NCBI RefSeq assembly: GCF_014696385.1
Contig: NZ_JACJQB010000016.1
Span: 1 to 64,000 of the forward strand
DNA from: Pseudanabaena mucicola FACHB-723
Lineage (GTDB): Bacteria; Cyanobacteriota; Cyanobacteriia; Pseudanabaenales; Pseudanabaenaceae
Direction: 5' to 3'
DNA: 64,000 bases
In this document: positions 18,863 through 27,131 of the stretch, piece by piece
Position numbering within the stretch: position 1 is the stretch's first letter
Layout of the letters: every line of letters starts with the position of its first letter
Translations under genes and position numbers: made by a program
Notes under the pieces: model-generated
What the model saw: the letters and a program-made list of their open reading frames with translations, nothing else
The model's database searches: none
What the model was told of the DNA's origin: nothing

Positions 18863-18911
18863 AACATGGTGGAAAATGAAGACGTAAAGCGTCTTCATTT
18901 TCCACCATGTT
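18863..18911. terminator. 22-bp hairpin between convergent genes
   Basis: Arms 18863-18884 and 18890-18911 (AACATGGTGGAAAATGAAGAC type) pair perfectly around TAAAG. The stem begins right after the LysR-fusion stop and reaches into the stop codon of the ABC ATPase gene on the other strand. It acts as a shared bidirectional barrier, with A/T-rich edges but no long T-run. Confidence 0.75.
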
Positions 18912-19732
18912 TAATCCTCAAATGCCATACTTTTTAAAGTCTCCTCACGAATCAGGTCGAATACATGTCGATTGAGTTGCATAAATTCGGGAGTGAGCAT
19001 CAAATCGACATGGCGGGGACGTTCTAGATCAATATTGACCATCGTTTTAATATGTCCGGGATTAACTCCCATCACAAAAATGCGATCGCTTAAAAATACA
19101 GCTTCCTCAATATCATGGGTCACAAACACCACCGTAGATTTTAAATCTTGCCAAATATCTAGCAATAGCTCCTGCATCATGTGACGGGTTTGGGCATCTA
19201 GGGCGGCAAAAGGCTCATCCATCAGCAATACCGAAGGCGAATTGACTAAGGCGCGAATGATACTTGCTCGCTGCTGCATACCTCCTGACATCTGATAGGG
19301 AAAGGCATGGCGATATTTGGACAAGCCCACTCGATTTAAATAGTAATCAACCAATTCTTTGCGTTCATCCTTAGGTACACCCCGCACCTTCAGCCCAAAT
19401 TCCACATTTTGGAAGGTCGTTTTCCAAGGTAGGAGCGAATATTGCTGAAATACAAAACCGCGATCAGCCCCTGGTTTAGTAATCCTTTGGTAATCAACTA
19501 ACACATTACCCACAGAAGGTTTAATAAATCCTGCGATCGTATTCAAGATCGTTGATTTACCGCAGCCAGAAGGCCCGAGCAGACAAATAAATTCCCCAGG
19601 TTGAATCGTAAAGTTGATGTTATCTAAAACTGAAGTAAATACTCCCTTGCGTCGAAAACCTACCGATAGATTCTCAACCTCTACTAATCCTTTAACCTGC
19701 GATCGCAGATTATTTTCGAGCAACTTTGCCAT
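18911..19732 (-). CDS. ABC transporter ATPase, SsuB/TauB-like
   Basis: The 273-residue ATPase has Walker A GPSGCGKST, Q-loop FQQYSLLPW, signature MSGGMQQRASIIRAL, Walker B VLLMDEPFAALD and switch FVTHDIEEA. These are typical of the nitrate/taurine/sulfonate importer family (NrtD, TauB, SsuB). The ATG at 19732 was chosen over an adjacent TTG. It is the last gene of the transporter operon (binding protein, permease, ATPase). It energises import by the permease encoded 62 bases upstream. The substrate is inferred from context to be a sulfonate. Confidence 0.9.
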   Translation of the reverse strand: MAKLLENNLRSQVKGLVEVENLSVGFRRKGVFTSVLDNINFTIQPGEFICLLGPSGCGKSTILNTIAGFIKPSVGNVLVDYQRITKPGADRGFVFQQYSLLPWKTTFQNVEFGLKVRGVPKDERKELVDYYLNRVGLSKYRHAFPYQMSGGMQQRASIIRALVNSPSVLLMDEPFAALDAQTRHMMQELLLDIWQDLKSTVVFVTHDIEEAVFLSDRIFVMGVNPGHIKTMVNIDLERPRHVDLMLTPEFMQLNRHVFDLIREETLKSMAFED

Positions 19733-19794
19733 CAACGTAAATCCTTGCTATATATCAGTTACAAAAAACTTGAAACAAAATTAAATCCTTAATA

Positions 19795-20685
19795 CTAAGC
19801 AGTTTTCTTTTTGGTAACGCGCCAAGGCATCAGCAAATGAATTAAACGCTCAACTAAACAAGAACTAAGAGAACCCATCAAACCAATCATCAACATACCC
19901 ATTACAATTGGTGGATAGTTAGAAGTAACGTAGGATTCCCACGTGATATAACCGATGCCATAACGACCTGCCAAAATCTCCGCCGTTACCAAGCAAAACC
20001 AGCAATTTCCCATGCCGATGACTAAACCACTGGCAATACTAGGCATTGCCCCCGGCACAACAATATCTTTGAACACATACCACTGTCCAGCACCTAAACA
20101 TTGACCAACCCGTAACAGCAGCATATCAACGCCTTCAACCCCCTTGATCGTGCTAATTAAAATTGGGAAAAATGCACCGATAAAGGTAATGTAAATCATG
20201 CCCGACTCAGCGTCAGGAAACATGAGAATCGCTAAGGGAATCCAAGCTACAGCTGGAATCGGTCGTAATAATTCCAATGGCAAAAATACGAGATCCTCTA
20301 ATTTCTGAAACCAACCAATCAAAATCCCTAAACCCACTCCTAAAATAGTGGCAAAGAAATAACCAGCCAAGACCCGAATTACACTGGATTGAATATGAAT
20401 CATGGCATTGGTCGAGAAAAACTTGACCGTCGCTTCTGATACTTCTATGGGCGATGGCAAGAAGGAAAAGTTAATCCAGAAATTAAACTTCACCATACAG
20501 AGGATTTGCCAGATACCGAAAAATAAGATTATGGATAGTATTCTTCTGAACAGTTGATTACGTTTGCGTGCCGAAAATGGCTCTTTCACCACATCCGATG
20601 AGCGCCCGAATAAACTTTTGATGGACAAACTAAAACTATTCCAAAATTCGATAGGTAGCGATCGCTCAGAAGGTATGTTAGACAT
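19795..20685 (-). CDS. ABC transporter permease, SsuC/TauC-like
   Basis: The 296-residue inner-membrane protein has about six helices and the coupling motif region LRVGQCLGAGQWYVFKDIVVPGAMPSIASGL, typical of nitrate/sulfonate/taurine permeases. RPIPAVAWIPLAILMF in the middle is another family hallmark. An N-terminal cytoplasmic stretch of ~45 residues precedes the first helix. ATG 20685 follows GGAG at 7 bases. It pairs with the downstream ATPase and the upstream lipoprotein binding protein; a 17-bp hairpin lies between it and the binding-protein gene and may tune relative expression. Confidence 0.9.
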   Translation of the reverse strand: MSNIPSERSLPIEFWNSFSLSIKSLFGRSSDVVKEPFSARKRNQLFRRILSIILFFGIWQILCMVKFNFWINFSFLPSPIEVSEATVKFFSTNAMIHIQSSVIRVLAGYFFATILGVGLGILIGWFQKLEDLVFLPLELLRPIPAVAWIPLAILMFPDAESGMIYITFIGAFFPILISTIKGVEGVDMLLLRVGQCLGAGQWYVFKDIVVPGAMPSIASGLVIGMGNCWFCLVTAEILAGRYGIGYITWESYVTSNYPPIVMGMLMIGLMGSLSSCLVERLIHLLMPWRVTKKKTA

Positions 20686-20715
20686 CGATCATCTCCAAAA
20701 AATAGGTTAATAGAT

Positions 20716-20752
20716 ATGAGTATGTAACGCGCTTTGCGCGTTACATACTCAT
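20716..20752. repeat. 17-bp perfect hairpin, TTT loop
   Basis: Arms 20716-20732 and 20736-20752 (ATGAGTATGTAACGCGC) are perfect complements around TTT. The hairpin lies within the ABC operon between the binding-protein and permease genes. It may stabilise the upstream message or attenuate read-through, giving more binding protein than permease (inference). Confidence 0.8.
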
Positions 20753-20812
20753 AAATTTAGAAGCAAGCCTAATATAAACATCACCAAGTTTCTGTTCCGC
20801 AGTAGCAGATTA

Positions 20813-22282
20813 TTAGAGCGCATTAAAGGTGAGAACTTGAGCGCCCCCTTGACTTGTTGCATAGGCTTGAGCATCTTTTTCGGTCAGGAATGCGGCGATA
20901 TCATCACCTTTACGCACGAAGAAGGAATTTGCAGCTAGTAATTTCCAGCCTTTGTTGAAATCATGCACAAACACAGTGCTTGTGGCTTGTTTGCCTTCAG
21001 CCTTCAGTTTTGACACTGCCGTTACCATATTTTTGATAGAAGCGAAGTTTCTGATCTTCTCTTCACCATCAACCCAAACCTGTGCTGCCAGTTTAGGCTC
21101 AGTAATTGCTTGCTTGGTTTCCGCATCTTCACCAGAGATTGGGAACTTTTCTGCCTTGGCAATCATTTCGTCATAGTTCAGCCCCATCTCTTTGGCAGCA
21201 AGTTTTAAGTAGCTGTCATCGGTGAGTTTGGTGATTTCCGCAGCATCAACTTTGGCATCTAATCTGCCTAATTGCTTCAGGGTATTGACGCTGTTAGTTA
21301 AAGCTTCTAAATGGATCGGAAGAATTGCGGGACTGACTTGCTGTAATCCATTGGGGCCAAGGAACATATAGACGGCTTCTTTCTCCACACTCGTCCACTT
21401 TTCCATTTTTGCCGCGATCGCTTCAGGTTGTTCACGCACCATTTGGTTAGCTTCCAAGAGAGCCTTGAGGTAAGCAACAACTAGTTCAGGATGCTCTTTG
21501 GCAAAGTCGGAACGTACTACGACACCGTGAAATGTGGGTACTCCCAACTCAGCACCATCAAAGATCTTGCGGGCAAAACCGCGTAAAGGGAATAGTTCAC
21601 CAAAGGGAACAAAGTTGGCATGAGCATCAATCTGATTTGTCTTCAAGCTTGTACCACCAACTTCAGGTGCTTGGCTGATTAGTTTTACTTCAGTCTCAGG
21701 ATTAATCCCTTCCTTCTTTAAAGCACCCAATAACATACCATGGGCAGCCGAACCAAAGGGAACTGATACTTGTTTGCCTCTTAAATCAGCAATGCTTTTA
21801 ATCGGGCTGTCCTTGGGAACCATGACAGCATTGCCTGCTCCAGTCGCACCATAGGATAAGGTGGCAATATAAATACTGTTGACTCCAGCACCCTTGTCTC
21901 TGAATGTATTCATATTGATGGTTAAGGGAAAGTCCCCCATCATGCCAATGTCAACTTGATTAGCTAACATTTTGTTATTAATTGGGGGCCCAGATGTATG
22001 GCTTGACCATTCAATCTTATATTCGACATCCTGATATTTGCCAGTCTTTGGCAAATACTTTTCTAGAAGCTTTTCTTCACGGATAATTGGACCGCCCGTT
22101 GCTGTATTAATGGTTTGATCTTGAGTTGCGATCGCAATCCGAATTACTTTTTTGTTGCCTGAAGAACTAGCTTGATCAGTCGGATTACTGACAACACTAC
22201 TGCTACAGGCTGTGATTAAACTCAAAGAAAACAATGAGATAGAAAATAAAAATCTTCTACGAGAGGGCAGCTTTACATTCAT
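20813..22282 (-). CDS. ABC substrate-binding lipoprotein, SsuA/NrtA-like
   Basis: The 489-residue protein starts with a twin-arginine-like RR and a lipoprotein signal ending in the lipobox LITAC, so it is exported and lipid-anchored. The binding fold (~50-380) has TSGPPINNKMLANQVDIGMMGDFPL, DLRGKQVSVPFGSAAHGM and FHGVVVRSDFAKEHPELVVAYL, like nitrate/sulfonate/taurine binding proteins. The C-terminus (~390-489) is an extra domain beyond the usual ~320-residue length. Start ATG 22282 was preferred over an upstream GTG. It is first in the importer operon. Its core is visibly homologous to the C-terminal half of the LysR fusion at 16850-18862. Exact ligand unknown; a sulfonate is the best guess. 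Confidence 0.88.
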   Translation of the reverse strand: MNVKLPSRRRFLFSISLFSLSLITACSSSVVSNPTDQASSSGNKKVIRIAIATQDQTINTATGGPIIREEKLLEKYLPKTGKYQDVEYKIEWSSHTSGPPINNKMLANQVDIGMMGDFPLTINMNTFRDKGAGVNSIYIATLSYGATGAGNAVMVPKDSPIKSIADLRGKQVSVPFGSAAHGMLLGALKKEGINPETEVKLISQAPEVGGTSLKTNQIDAHANFVPFGELFPLRGFARKIFDGAELGVPTFHGVVVRSDFAKEHPELVVAYLKALLEANQMVREQPEAIAAKMEKWTSVEKEAVYMFLGPNGLQQVSPAILPIHLEALTNSVNTLKQLGRLDAKVDAAEITKLTDDSYLKLAAKEMGLNYDEMIAKAEKFPISGEDAETKQAITEPKLAAQVWVDGEEKIRNFASIKNMVTAVSKLKAEGKQATSTVFVHDFNKGWKLLAANSFFVRKGDDIAAFLTEKDAQAYATSQGGAQVLTFNAL

Positions 22283-22531
22283 GACGAACACTCTTGTATT
22301 TCTTTCTTCTCTATTAATTCAGGATGATCACTGCCTATCTGTAAATGTAGATACAAATCCTGTTCTAGAGAGAGTTTGATACATAAGAGAATTCATTTGA
22401 CTCATAAAATAAATTTGTGAGTTACTTAAGTTCTTATCTTTAGGGATTACGCAAGAAGGAAAAGATGTGTAAAAAGAAAGTTTTTATTCGTCAAACGATA
22501 AAAGCGAGAAAACAAGCACAAAAGATAGAAT

Positions 22532-23401
22532 TTAACTGCCAACGAACCACTTTATGCCTATAAATAGATAGTAGATTCCTGCAATGATTAGAGCGATACT
22601 ACCGAACTTGATAATTCCTTCGGAGTATTTCATCAGGAGGTTGGCTTGTTTGGCGAAACCAGTCAGCAAACTAGATAAAAAGATCACAATTGTGTATCCC
22701 AAGGCATAACTTACCATCGTCAACACTGATACAACTTGTGAACCACTTGCCGCCGAAGCCGCAAGCACTGCAAACAGGACTGGGCTGGCACAGGGGGAAC
22801 TAACCAAAGCGTAGGTTAAGCCAACGCCAAAAGGACCAAAATTAGCTCCGCCAACATTAATTCGAGGTAGAGGAATCTGAATTAAGCCCAATAAACCTAA
22901 TCCCATAATTAAAATAATTGTTCCGACAACCACATTAATGTGACCACGATATTCCACGATGACCAATCCTGCAAAGGACGAAACTAATCCAAAGAGGCTC
23001 AGAATAATTACATTGCCAAGTACAAACATTCCTGCTTTCACAAAGGCATCTTTGCGAGAGGTAATATTGCGAGTGCCAATGTAACTCAAATTTAGGGGTA
23101 GCATCGCCAGAATGCAGGGAGAAATACTAGCAATCAAGCCGCCAATAAATGCAAGGGGCATCAATACTAATGGATTAGCTGTGTCTTGTTGGGCAAACCA
23201 TTCTTGATAGCGATTTTCTACGACAGAGATGGCATATTCTAATGCTTGGGATATAGGGGTAGTGATGAATAGAGCAATTACAAAACCTAGAAGTACAAAT
23301 CCTCCAAAAATAAGCCATTTTTTAGGAATTTTAGCGCTGTTTTTTGTAGTAGTTTGCATAGCGAGATCGGTTTTGCGATCGCTATTTTGAAGGGGTTTCA
23401 T
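22532..23401 (-). CDS. ccdA: CcdA-type thiol-disulfide membrane transporter
   Basis: The 289-residue membrane protein has a ~35-residue cytoplasmic start, one extra N-terminal helix and linker, then the CcdA/DsbD core with its two conserved cysteine-proline sites: SISPCILAMLPL and SSPCASPVLF. CcdA passes electrons from cytoplasmic thioredoxin across the membrane to exported thioredoxin-like proteins. Two such proteins are encoded immediately upstream on the same strand, so the three genes form a complete reductant-export unit. The ATG at 23401 has AGGA at 8 bases. In cyanobacteria CcdA also supports cytochrome c maturation in thylakoids; here the dedicated partners argue for a separate role. 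Confidence 0.92.
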   Translation of the reverse strand: MKPLQNSDRKTDLAMQTTTKNSAKIPKKWLIFGGFVLLGFVIALFITTPISQALEYAISVVENRYQEWFAQQDTANPLVLMPLAFIGGLIASISPCILAMLPLNLSYIGTRNITSRKDAFVKAGMFVLGNVIILSLFGLVSSFAGLVIVEYRGHINVVVGTIILIMGLGLLGLIQIPLPRINVGGANFGPFGVGLTYALVSSPCASPVLFAVLAASAASGSQVVSVLTMVSYALGYTIVIFLSSLLTGFAKQANLLMKYSEGIIKFGSIALIIAGIYYLFIGIKWFVGS

Positions 23402-23449
23402 AGAGGTTTCCTAAAATTGAAATTGTTTACGACTTTCATAAAAATGACG

Positions 23450-23496
23450 CATAGTAAGGACCATTCATGAATTGCCCTTGAGTTGTCCTTACTATG
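23450..23496. repeat. Inverted repeat between trx and ccdA genes
   Basis: Arms 23450-23461 and 23485-23496 (CATAGTAAGGAC) enclose a CATTCATGAATTG core of the kind also seen at 43569-43582 and near 10220. It could stabilise or partly terminate the transcript between the second thioredoxin gene and ccdA. Confidence 0.65.
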
Positions 23497-23504
23497 TTTT
23501 GAGG

Positions 23505-24044
23505 TTACTTTGTCAGCGCAGCATCCAAAACTTTGGTGTAAGCCATTTTGTCGGCATTGTTGCGATATTGAGCCAAGATCTTGCCCGTGGCGGGATCAAC
23601 AATTGTGAGCGAACCAGTTTGAGTTTTGTTCTCGGCAAGAAACTTGCTCAGTCCTAGCTCCTGAGCAGTAGCTTCCGCTGCCGCCGTGGTGGTTTTATCC
23701 GATACATCTAGCACCACAAATTCAACTTTGCCATCATATTCTTTCTTCAGTTCAGAGACGGTTGGGGCAATATTTTGGCAAGCAGGACACCAACTCGCAT
23801 AGATATCAACTACAACGGGCTTACCTTGCAACTTTTGCGCAAGAGGACCACCAATAGAAGCGCCAGAGGTAGATTTAGCCGCACAAGGATCAGCTTTCTT
23901 TGCCGCGCAAGGGTCGGGTTTAGTTGCAGTAGTGGTGGTGCTGGCAGTATTGTCTTTGGATGCTTCAGGTGTAGCACAAGCAATAAATACACCCGTACTC
24001 AAGAGTGCGATCGCAGCTAATGAAGCAAGATACTTAATTTTCAT
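23505..24044 (-). CDS. Exported thioredoxin-like lipoprotein (CPAC)
   Basis: The 179-residue protein has a signal peptide with lipobox-like FIACA, a low-complexity Thr/Lys linker containing two DPCAAK repeats, and a thioredoxin domain. The active site is WCPAC (YASWCPACQNIAPTV), and the domain ends LTIVDPATGKILAQYRNN. It acts outside the cytoplasm as a thiol reductase or oxidase of the TlpA/TrxA type, most likely reduced by the adjacent CcdA. It is a close tandem paralogue of the next gene, 62 bases upstream. The two cysteines in the linker are absent from that paralogue. Confidence 0.88.
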   Translation of the reverse strand: MKIKYLASLAAIALLSTGVFIACATPEASKDNTASTTTTATKPDPCAAKKADPCAAKSTSGASIGGPLAQKLQGKPVVVDIYASWCPACQNIAPTVSELKKEYDGKVEFVVLDVSDKTTTAAAEATAQELGLSKFLAENKTQTGSLTIVDPATGKILAQYRNNADKMAYTKVLDAALTK

Positions 24045-24106
24045 GATTTTTTTTGATGGCGAATATTGGTAAATTAAAGTAAAGGGAATTGGGATAGGCG
24101 ATCGCC

Positions 24107-24604
24107 TTATTTTTTAGCTAAAGCTGCATCTAAGACCTTGGTATAGGTATCTTTATTGGGGTTGTTGCGTTGTTGCGACAAGATTTTGCCTGTGGATGGA
24201 TCGACGATGGTTAACGAACCTGTTTGCGTCTTATTAGCAGCAAAGAAAGCACTGAGTCCTAACTCTTTAGCGATCGTCTCTGATTGAGCCGTAGTGGATC
24301 GATCTGATACATCTAGCACCACAAAGTGAACTTTGCCTGCATATTGTTGTTTCAATTGGGAAAGAGTTGGCGCAATGTTTTTGCAAGCAGAACACCAACT
24401 AGCATAGATATCAACCACAACGGGCTTACCTTGCAACTTTTTGGCGAGAGATCCACCGACAGAAGCGGATTGGGCATGGGCGGCTTCACCTGTGATCGCT
24501 TCAGACACAGATTTTTGGATAGATTCTGGCTTTACTGAAACAATCGCAGTGCCAAGACTTAGCAAAGCAATCGCGGTCAAAGTGTTCAAATACTTAGCTT
24601 TCAT
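24107..24604 (-). CDS. Exported thioredoxin-like protein (CSAC), tandem paralogue
   Basis: The 165-residue protein has a signal peptide without a clear lipobox cysteine, a short linker (GEAAHAQSASVGG) and a thioredoxin domain with active site WCSAC (YASWCSACKNIAPTL). From SVGGSLAKKLQGKPVVVDIYASWC onwards it is very similar to the CPAC lipoprotein downstream, showing tandem duplication. One copy appears membrane-anchored and the other soluble in the periplasm or lumen. It is probably first in the trx-trx-ccdA unit. Confidence 0.88.
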   Translation of the reverse strand: MKAKYLNTLTAIALLSLGTAIVSVKPESIQKSVSEAITGEAAHAQSASVGGSLAKKLQGKPVVVDIYASWCSACKNIAPTLSQLKQQYAGKVHFVVLDVSDRSTTAQSETIAKELGLSAFFAANKTQTGSLTIVDPSTGKILSQQRNNPNKDTYTKVLDAALAKK

Positions 24605-24855
24605 AGAAATTGCTTAGATGAAATATGGGAACGAATTGAAGACTGAGCCAATTAAAGATGAGCAAAATGAGGGCAAGATGAGGAGTAGATGGATATTACA
24701 TAAAGCTTGCAGACAATAGAACAAACTCTCCTAGCATCGCAATTTTGGAGAAGGTCTTCATCAAAAATTTATCTTGGAGTCACATGGCGCTCATTTGCAA
24801 TCTCAGACTTGGCTATAACTTAAAGGAAGCAAACTGATACTTCAGGCTAAGGTTT

Positions 24856-24957
24856 AAGTAGTTGAGCATAAGTAAACTAAAAAACCAGAGATTATTCCAC
24901 CCGCTACGCGGGTGGAATAATCTCTGGTTTTAGGTTTTAATTAAGCCGAGCTGCTTA
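24856..24957. repeat. Palindromic element, copy B (complete)
   Basis: A left flank beginning AAGTAGTTGAGCATAA (from 24856) leads to a 24-bp perfect stem: arms 24881-24904 and 24908-24931, loop TAC. A right flank ends AGCTGCTTA (to 24957). The two outer flanks are themselves roughly complementary, so the whole ~102 bases form one long interrupted palindrome. Stem sequence is unrelated to copies A and C while the flanks are shared. It fills much of the 24605-24996 gap; the rest shows nothing recognisable. Confidence 0.82.
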
Positions 24958-24996
24958 CTATGAAAAGCTTGAAACTTAGTGCAATCAGGAGAATTA

Positions 24997-25635
24997 ATGC
25001 AAGCGATCGCTCAGGACTGGTTAGTTAACAATGAAAGCTTATGTATTCCCTTTGAATCTATGCAAAAAGATTTGCAAGAAGATTCATTCACAAACAAATA
25101 TCCCATTCCCTATCGACTCTATCGATTTCTTACCGATGTGGAGAACATCATCTGGCAAGAATCAGACGATTGCTTGCGATTGCAAAAAATCTGTCCATTA
25201 GTGCGGCGCTTGCTCAATGAATCGGAATGGATTTTGACTAGTTTTGCAATGCCCGATCGCAAAACGGGTTGGTCAGTGCAGATGATCTATGATGAGCCAG
25301 ATTTCGCGCTAACCGTGCAGACAGTCGCTTGGTCACCGCAGCGTGTTTCATCAATTCATAATCATGCCACATGGGGAATTGTGGCGCTGATTGATGGCGA
25401 AGAGAAGAATACTTTTTGGCAGCGATCGCCTAGTGCTGAATTTCCCGATCGCCTTGTCAAAACAGGAGAACATATCCTTACGGCTGGTGATATTCTCTGT
25501 CTGATGCCTGAGGCAATCCATCAGATTGAAGCGATCGGCGATGAACCCACGATCAGTTTTAATATCTACGGTATAACTGACTATAGCCAACGTTTTGAGT
25601 TTGATGTACAGCAGCACACCGCTAAAAATTTTTAA
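24997..25635 (+). CDS. Cysteine-dioxygenase-like cupin
   Basis: The 212-residue cupin has H121 and H123 in IHNHATWG and a third histidine, H175, in PEAIHQI. That 52-residue spacing equals the spacing of the iron-binding histidines in cysteine dioxygenases. Enzymes of this group add O2 to thiols such as cysteine or 3-mercaptopropionate to give sulfinates. The ATG at 24997 was chosen because AGGAG lies 5 bases upstream; a GTG at 24979 is the alternative. It is transcribed alone, next to the thioredoxin/CcdA and sulfonate genes, which fits sulfur metabolism. The true substrate could differ. Confidence 0.8.
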   Translation: MQAIAQDWLVNNESLCIPFESMQKDLQEDSFTNKYPIPYRLYRFLTDVENIIWQESDDCLRLQKICPLVRRLLNESEWILTSFAMPDRKTGWSVQMIYDEPDFALTVQTVAWSPQRVSSIHNHATWGIVALIDGEEKNTFWQRSPSAEFPDRLVKTGEHILTAGDILCLMPEAIHQIEAIGDEPTISFNIYGITDYSQRFEFDVQQHTAKNF

Positions 25636-25691
25636 TAGTCGGCATCGGTGAAGCTTCTCGTCACCAATGCCGAACCTGCTAAACAAAGCCA

Positions 25692-27131
25692 ATGTATAAA
25701 TCAATTAGAACTGCGATCGCAAATTTACTTAGCAAGCGAGTTTCACACACCTCACTTCAGTTTCGTTTGACCGTAGAATTGATCGCGCTTTCGGTAATTA
25801 GCCTAACGGGGGTATCTGTTTGGGCAGGTTGGCGAATGGAACAGACAGTGGTCAATGGTCACAAGCAAATGCTGGAATATGTGGCGATGCGATTTCCCGA
25901 TCAAGTGGAAATGTATATGGAAACAGGTGGCGTTCAAGCAGGAATAGAGCGGACATTCAATAAAGTTGCCACTTCCGAGTTAGCAATTCTCGTCAAAGGT
26001 GACAACGGCAAAGTTCTTGCCAAATCTACGAATAACTATGATTTAGCCGCAGATTTACAAAATATTGGCGATACCCAAGTGCCAACCACGCCACAGGTCA
26101 TCCAAATCGGCGATCGCTATGTGGTGATGTGTGGCAATACTCTAACGGTCAATGGAAAACTTGTTGGCAAGGTTTACCTTTCTCAAGATATTACCAATGA
26201 CCAATTGCAGTTAAATAATGGCATTTATGGATTAATTATCGTTAGTATTAGTGCAACGATGATCTTGATTGTGGCGATCGCCCTGCGAATTCGCAAAGCC
26301 CTCTCGCCTTTGCAAGAAATGAGTCAGATGGCAAGCCTGATATCCATTGACGACCTCAGTGCTGCTAAATTAGAACTAGCCAAGGCTCCCGATGAGATTT
26401 TGGGATTGGCACAGACTTTTAATGAAATGCTCCAAAGATTATCGAGCGCTTGGGAGCAGCAGCGTCAATTTGTTGGCAATGTATCCCATGAGTTACGCAC
26501 GCCTTTGACGGTAATCTGTGGCTATTTGCAAAGCTTGCTCCGCCGTGGCGACAACCTTAGCGTTTATCAAAAACAAGCGCTCGAAACTGCCAGCGCAGAA
26601 ACCGAGCGCACGATCCAGATGCTTCAAGACTTGTTGGATCTTGCCCGTGCTGATAGTGGCAATTTGCATTTTCGGCAAGCTCCTGTTTTTTTAAATACCT
26701 TAGTTGCGGAAGTGGCGGCAATGAGTGCCAAAGTCAGCGATCGCTTGGTCACAGCGATCACTCAAGATCAAGATATTGTTGCTCTGGCTGATCAAGATCG
26801 ACTGCAACAGGTTTTGATTAATTTATTGGATAATGCAATTAAATATTCCGCAGATCCAGTGGAAATTCAACTGGAAACTAGAGAAGATCGAGCGATCATC
26901 CATGTGTGCGATCGCGGTATTGGTATTGCCCTTGCCCATCAGCAGCGTGTGTTTGAGCGTTTTTATCGCAGTGATGATCCCTCCACCCGTTCCCGCGATG
27001 GCACTGGACTAGGATTAGCGATCACAAAAAGCTTAGTAGAGGGAATGAATGGCAAAATCAGCCTCATGTCCAAGCCAAATGAGGGTAGTATTTTTACAAT
27101 CAGTTTACCGCTATGGAATCCGCAACGATGA
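25692..27131 (+). CDS. Membrane sensor histidine kinase
   Basis: The 479-residue kinase has a membrane helix at ~27-48, an extracytoplasmic sensor of ~130 residues, a second helix near 178-198 (GLIIVSISATMILIVAIAL) and a HAMP region. HisKA follows with phosphoacceptor H266 in [10 protein letters not shown], then the HATPase boxes: NLLDNAIKYS, DRGIGIA and [10 protein letters not shown]. It is a classical OmpR-partner kinase. Its stop overlaps the response-regulator start (ATGA), with the kinase first. The closest sense I can suggest, from downstream efflux genes, is metal or envelope stress, but the sensor domain is not recognisable. Confidence 0.93.
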   Translation: MYKSIRTAIANLLSKRVSHTSLQFRLTVELIALSVISLTGVSVWAGWRMEQTVVNGHKQMLEYVAMRFPDQVEMYMETGGVQAGIERTFNKVATSELAILVKGDNGKVLAKSTNNYDLAADLQNIGDTQVPTTPQVIQIGDRYVVMCGNTLTVNGKLVGKVYLSQDITNDQLQLNNGIYGLIIVSISATMILIVAIALRIRKALSPLQEMSQMASLISIDDLSAAKLELAKAPDEILGLAQTFNEMLQRLSSAWEQQRQFVGNVSHELRTPLTVICGYLQSLLRRGDNLSVYQKQALETASAETERTIQMLQDLLDLARADSGNLHFRQAPVFLNTLVAEVAAMSAKVSDRLVTAITQDQDIVALADQDRLQQVLINLLDNAIKYSADPVEIQLETREDRAIIHVCDRGIGIALAHQQRVFERFYRSDDPSTRSRDGTGLGLAITKSLVEGMNGKISLMSKPNEGSIFTISLPLWNPQR

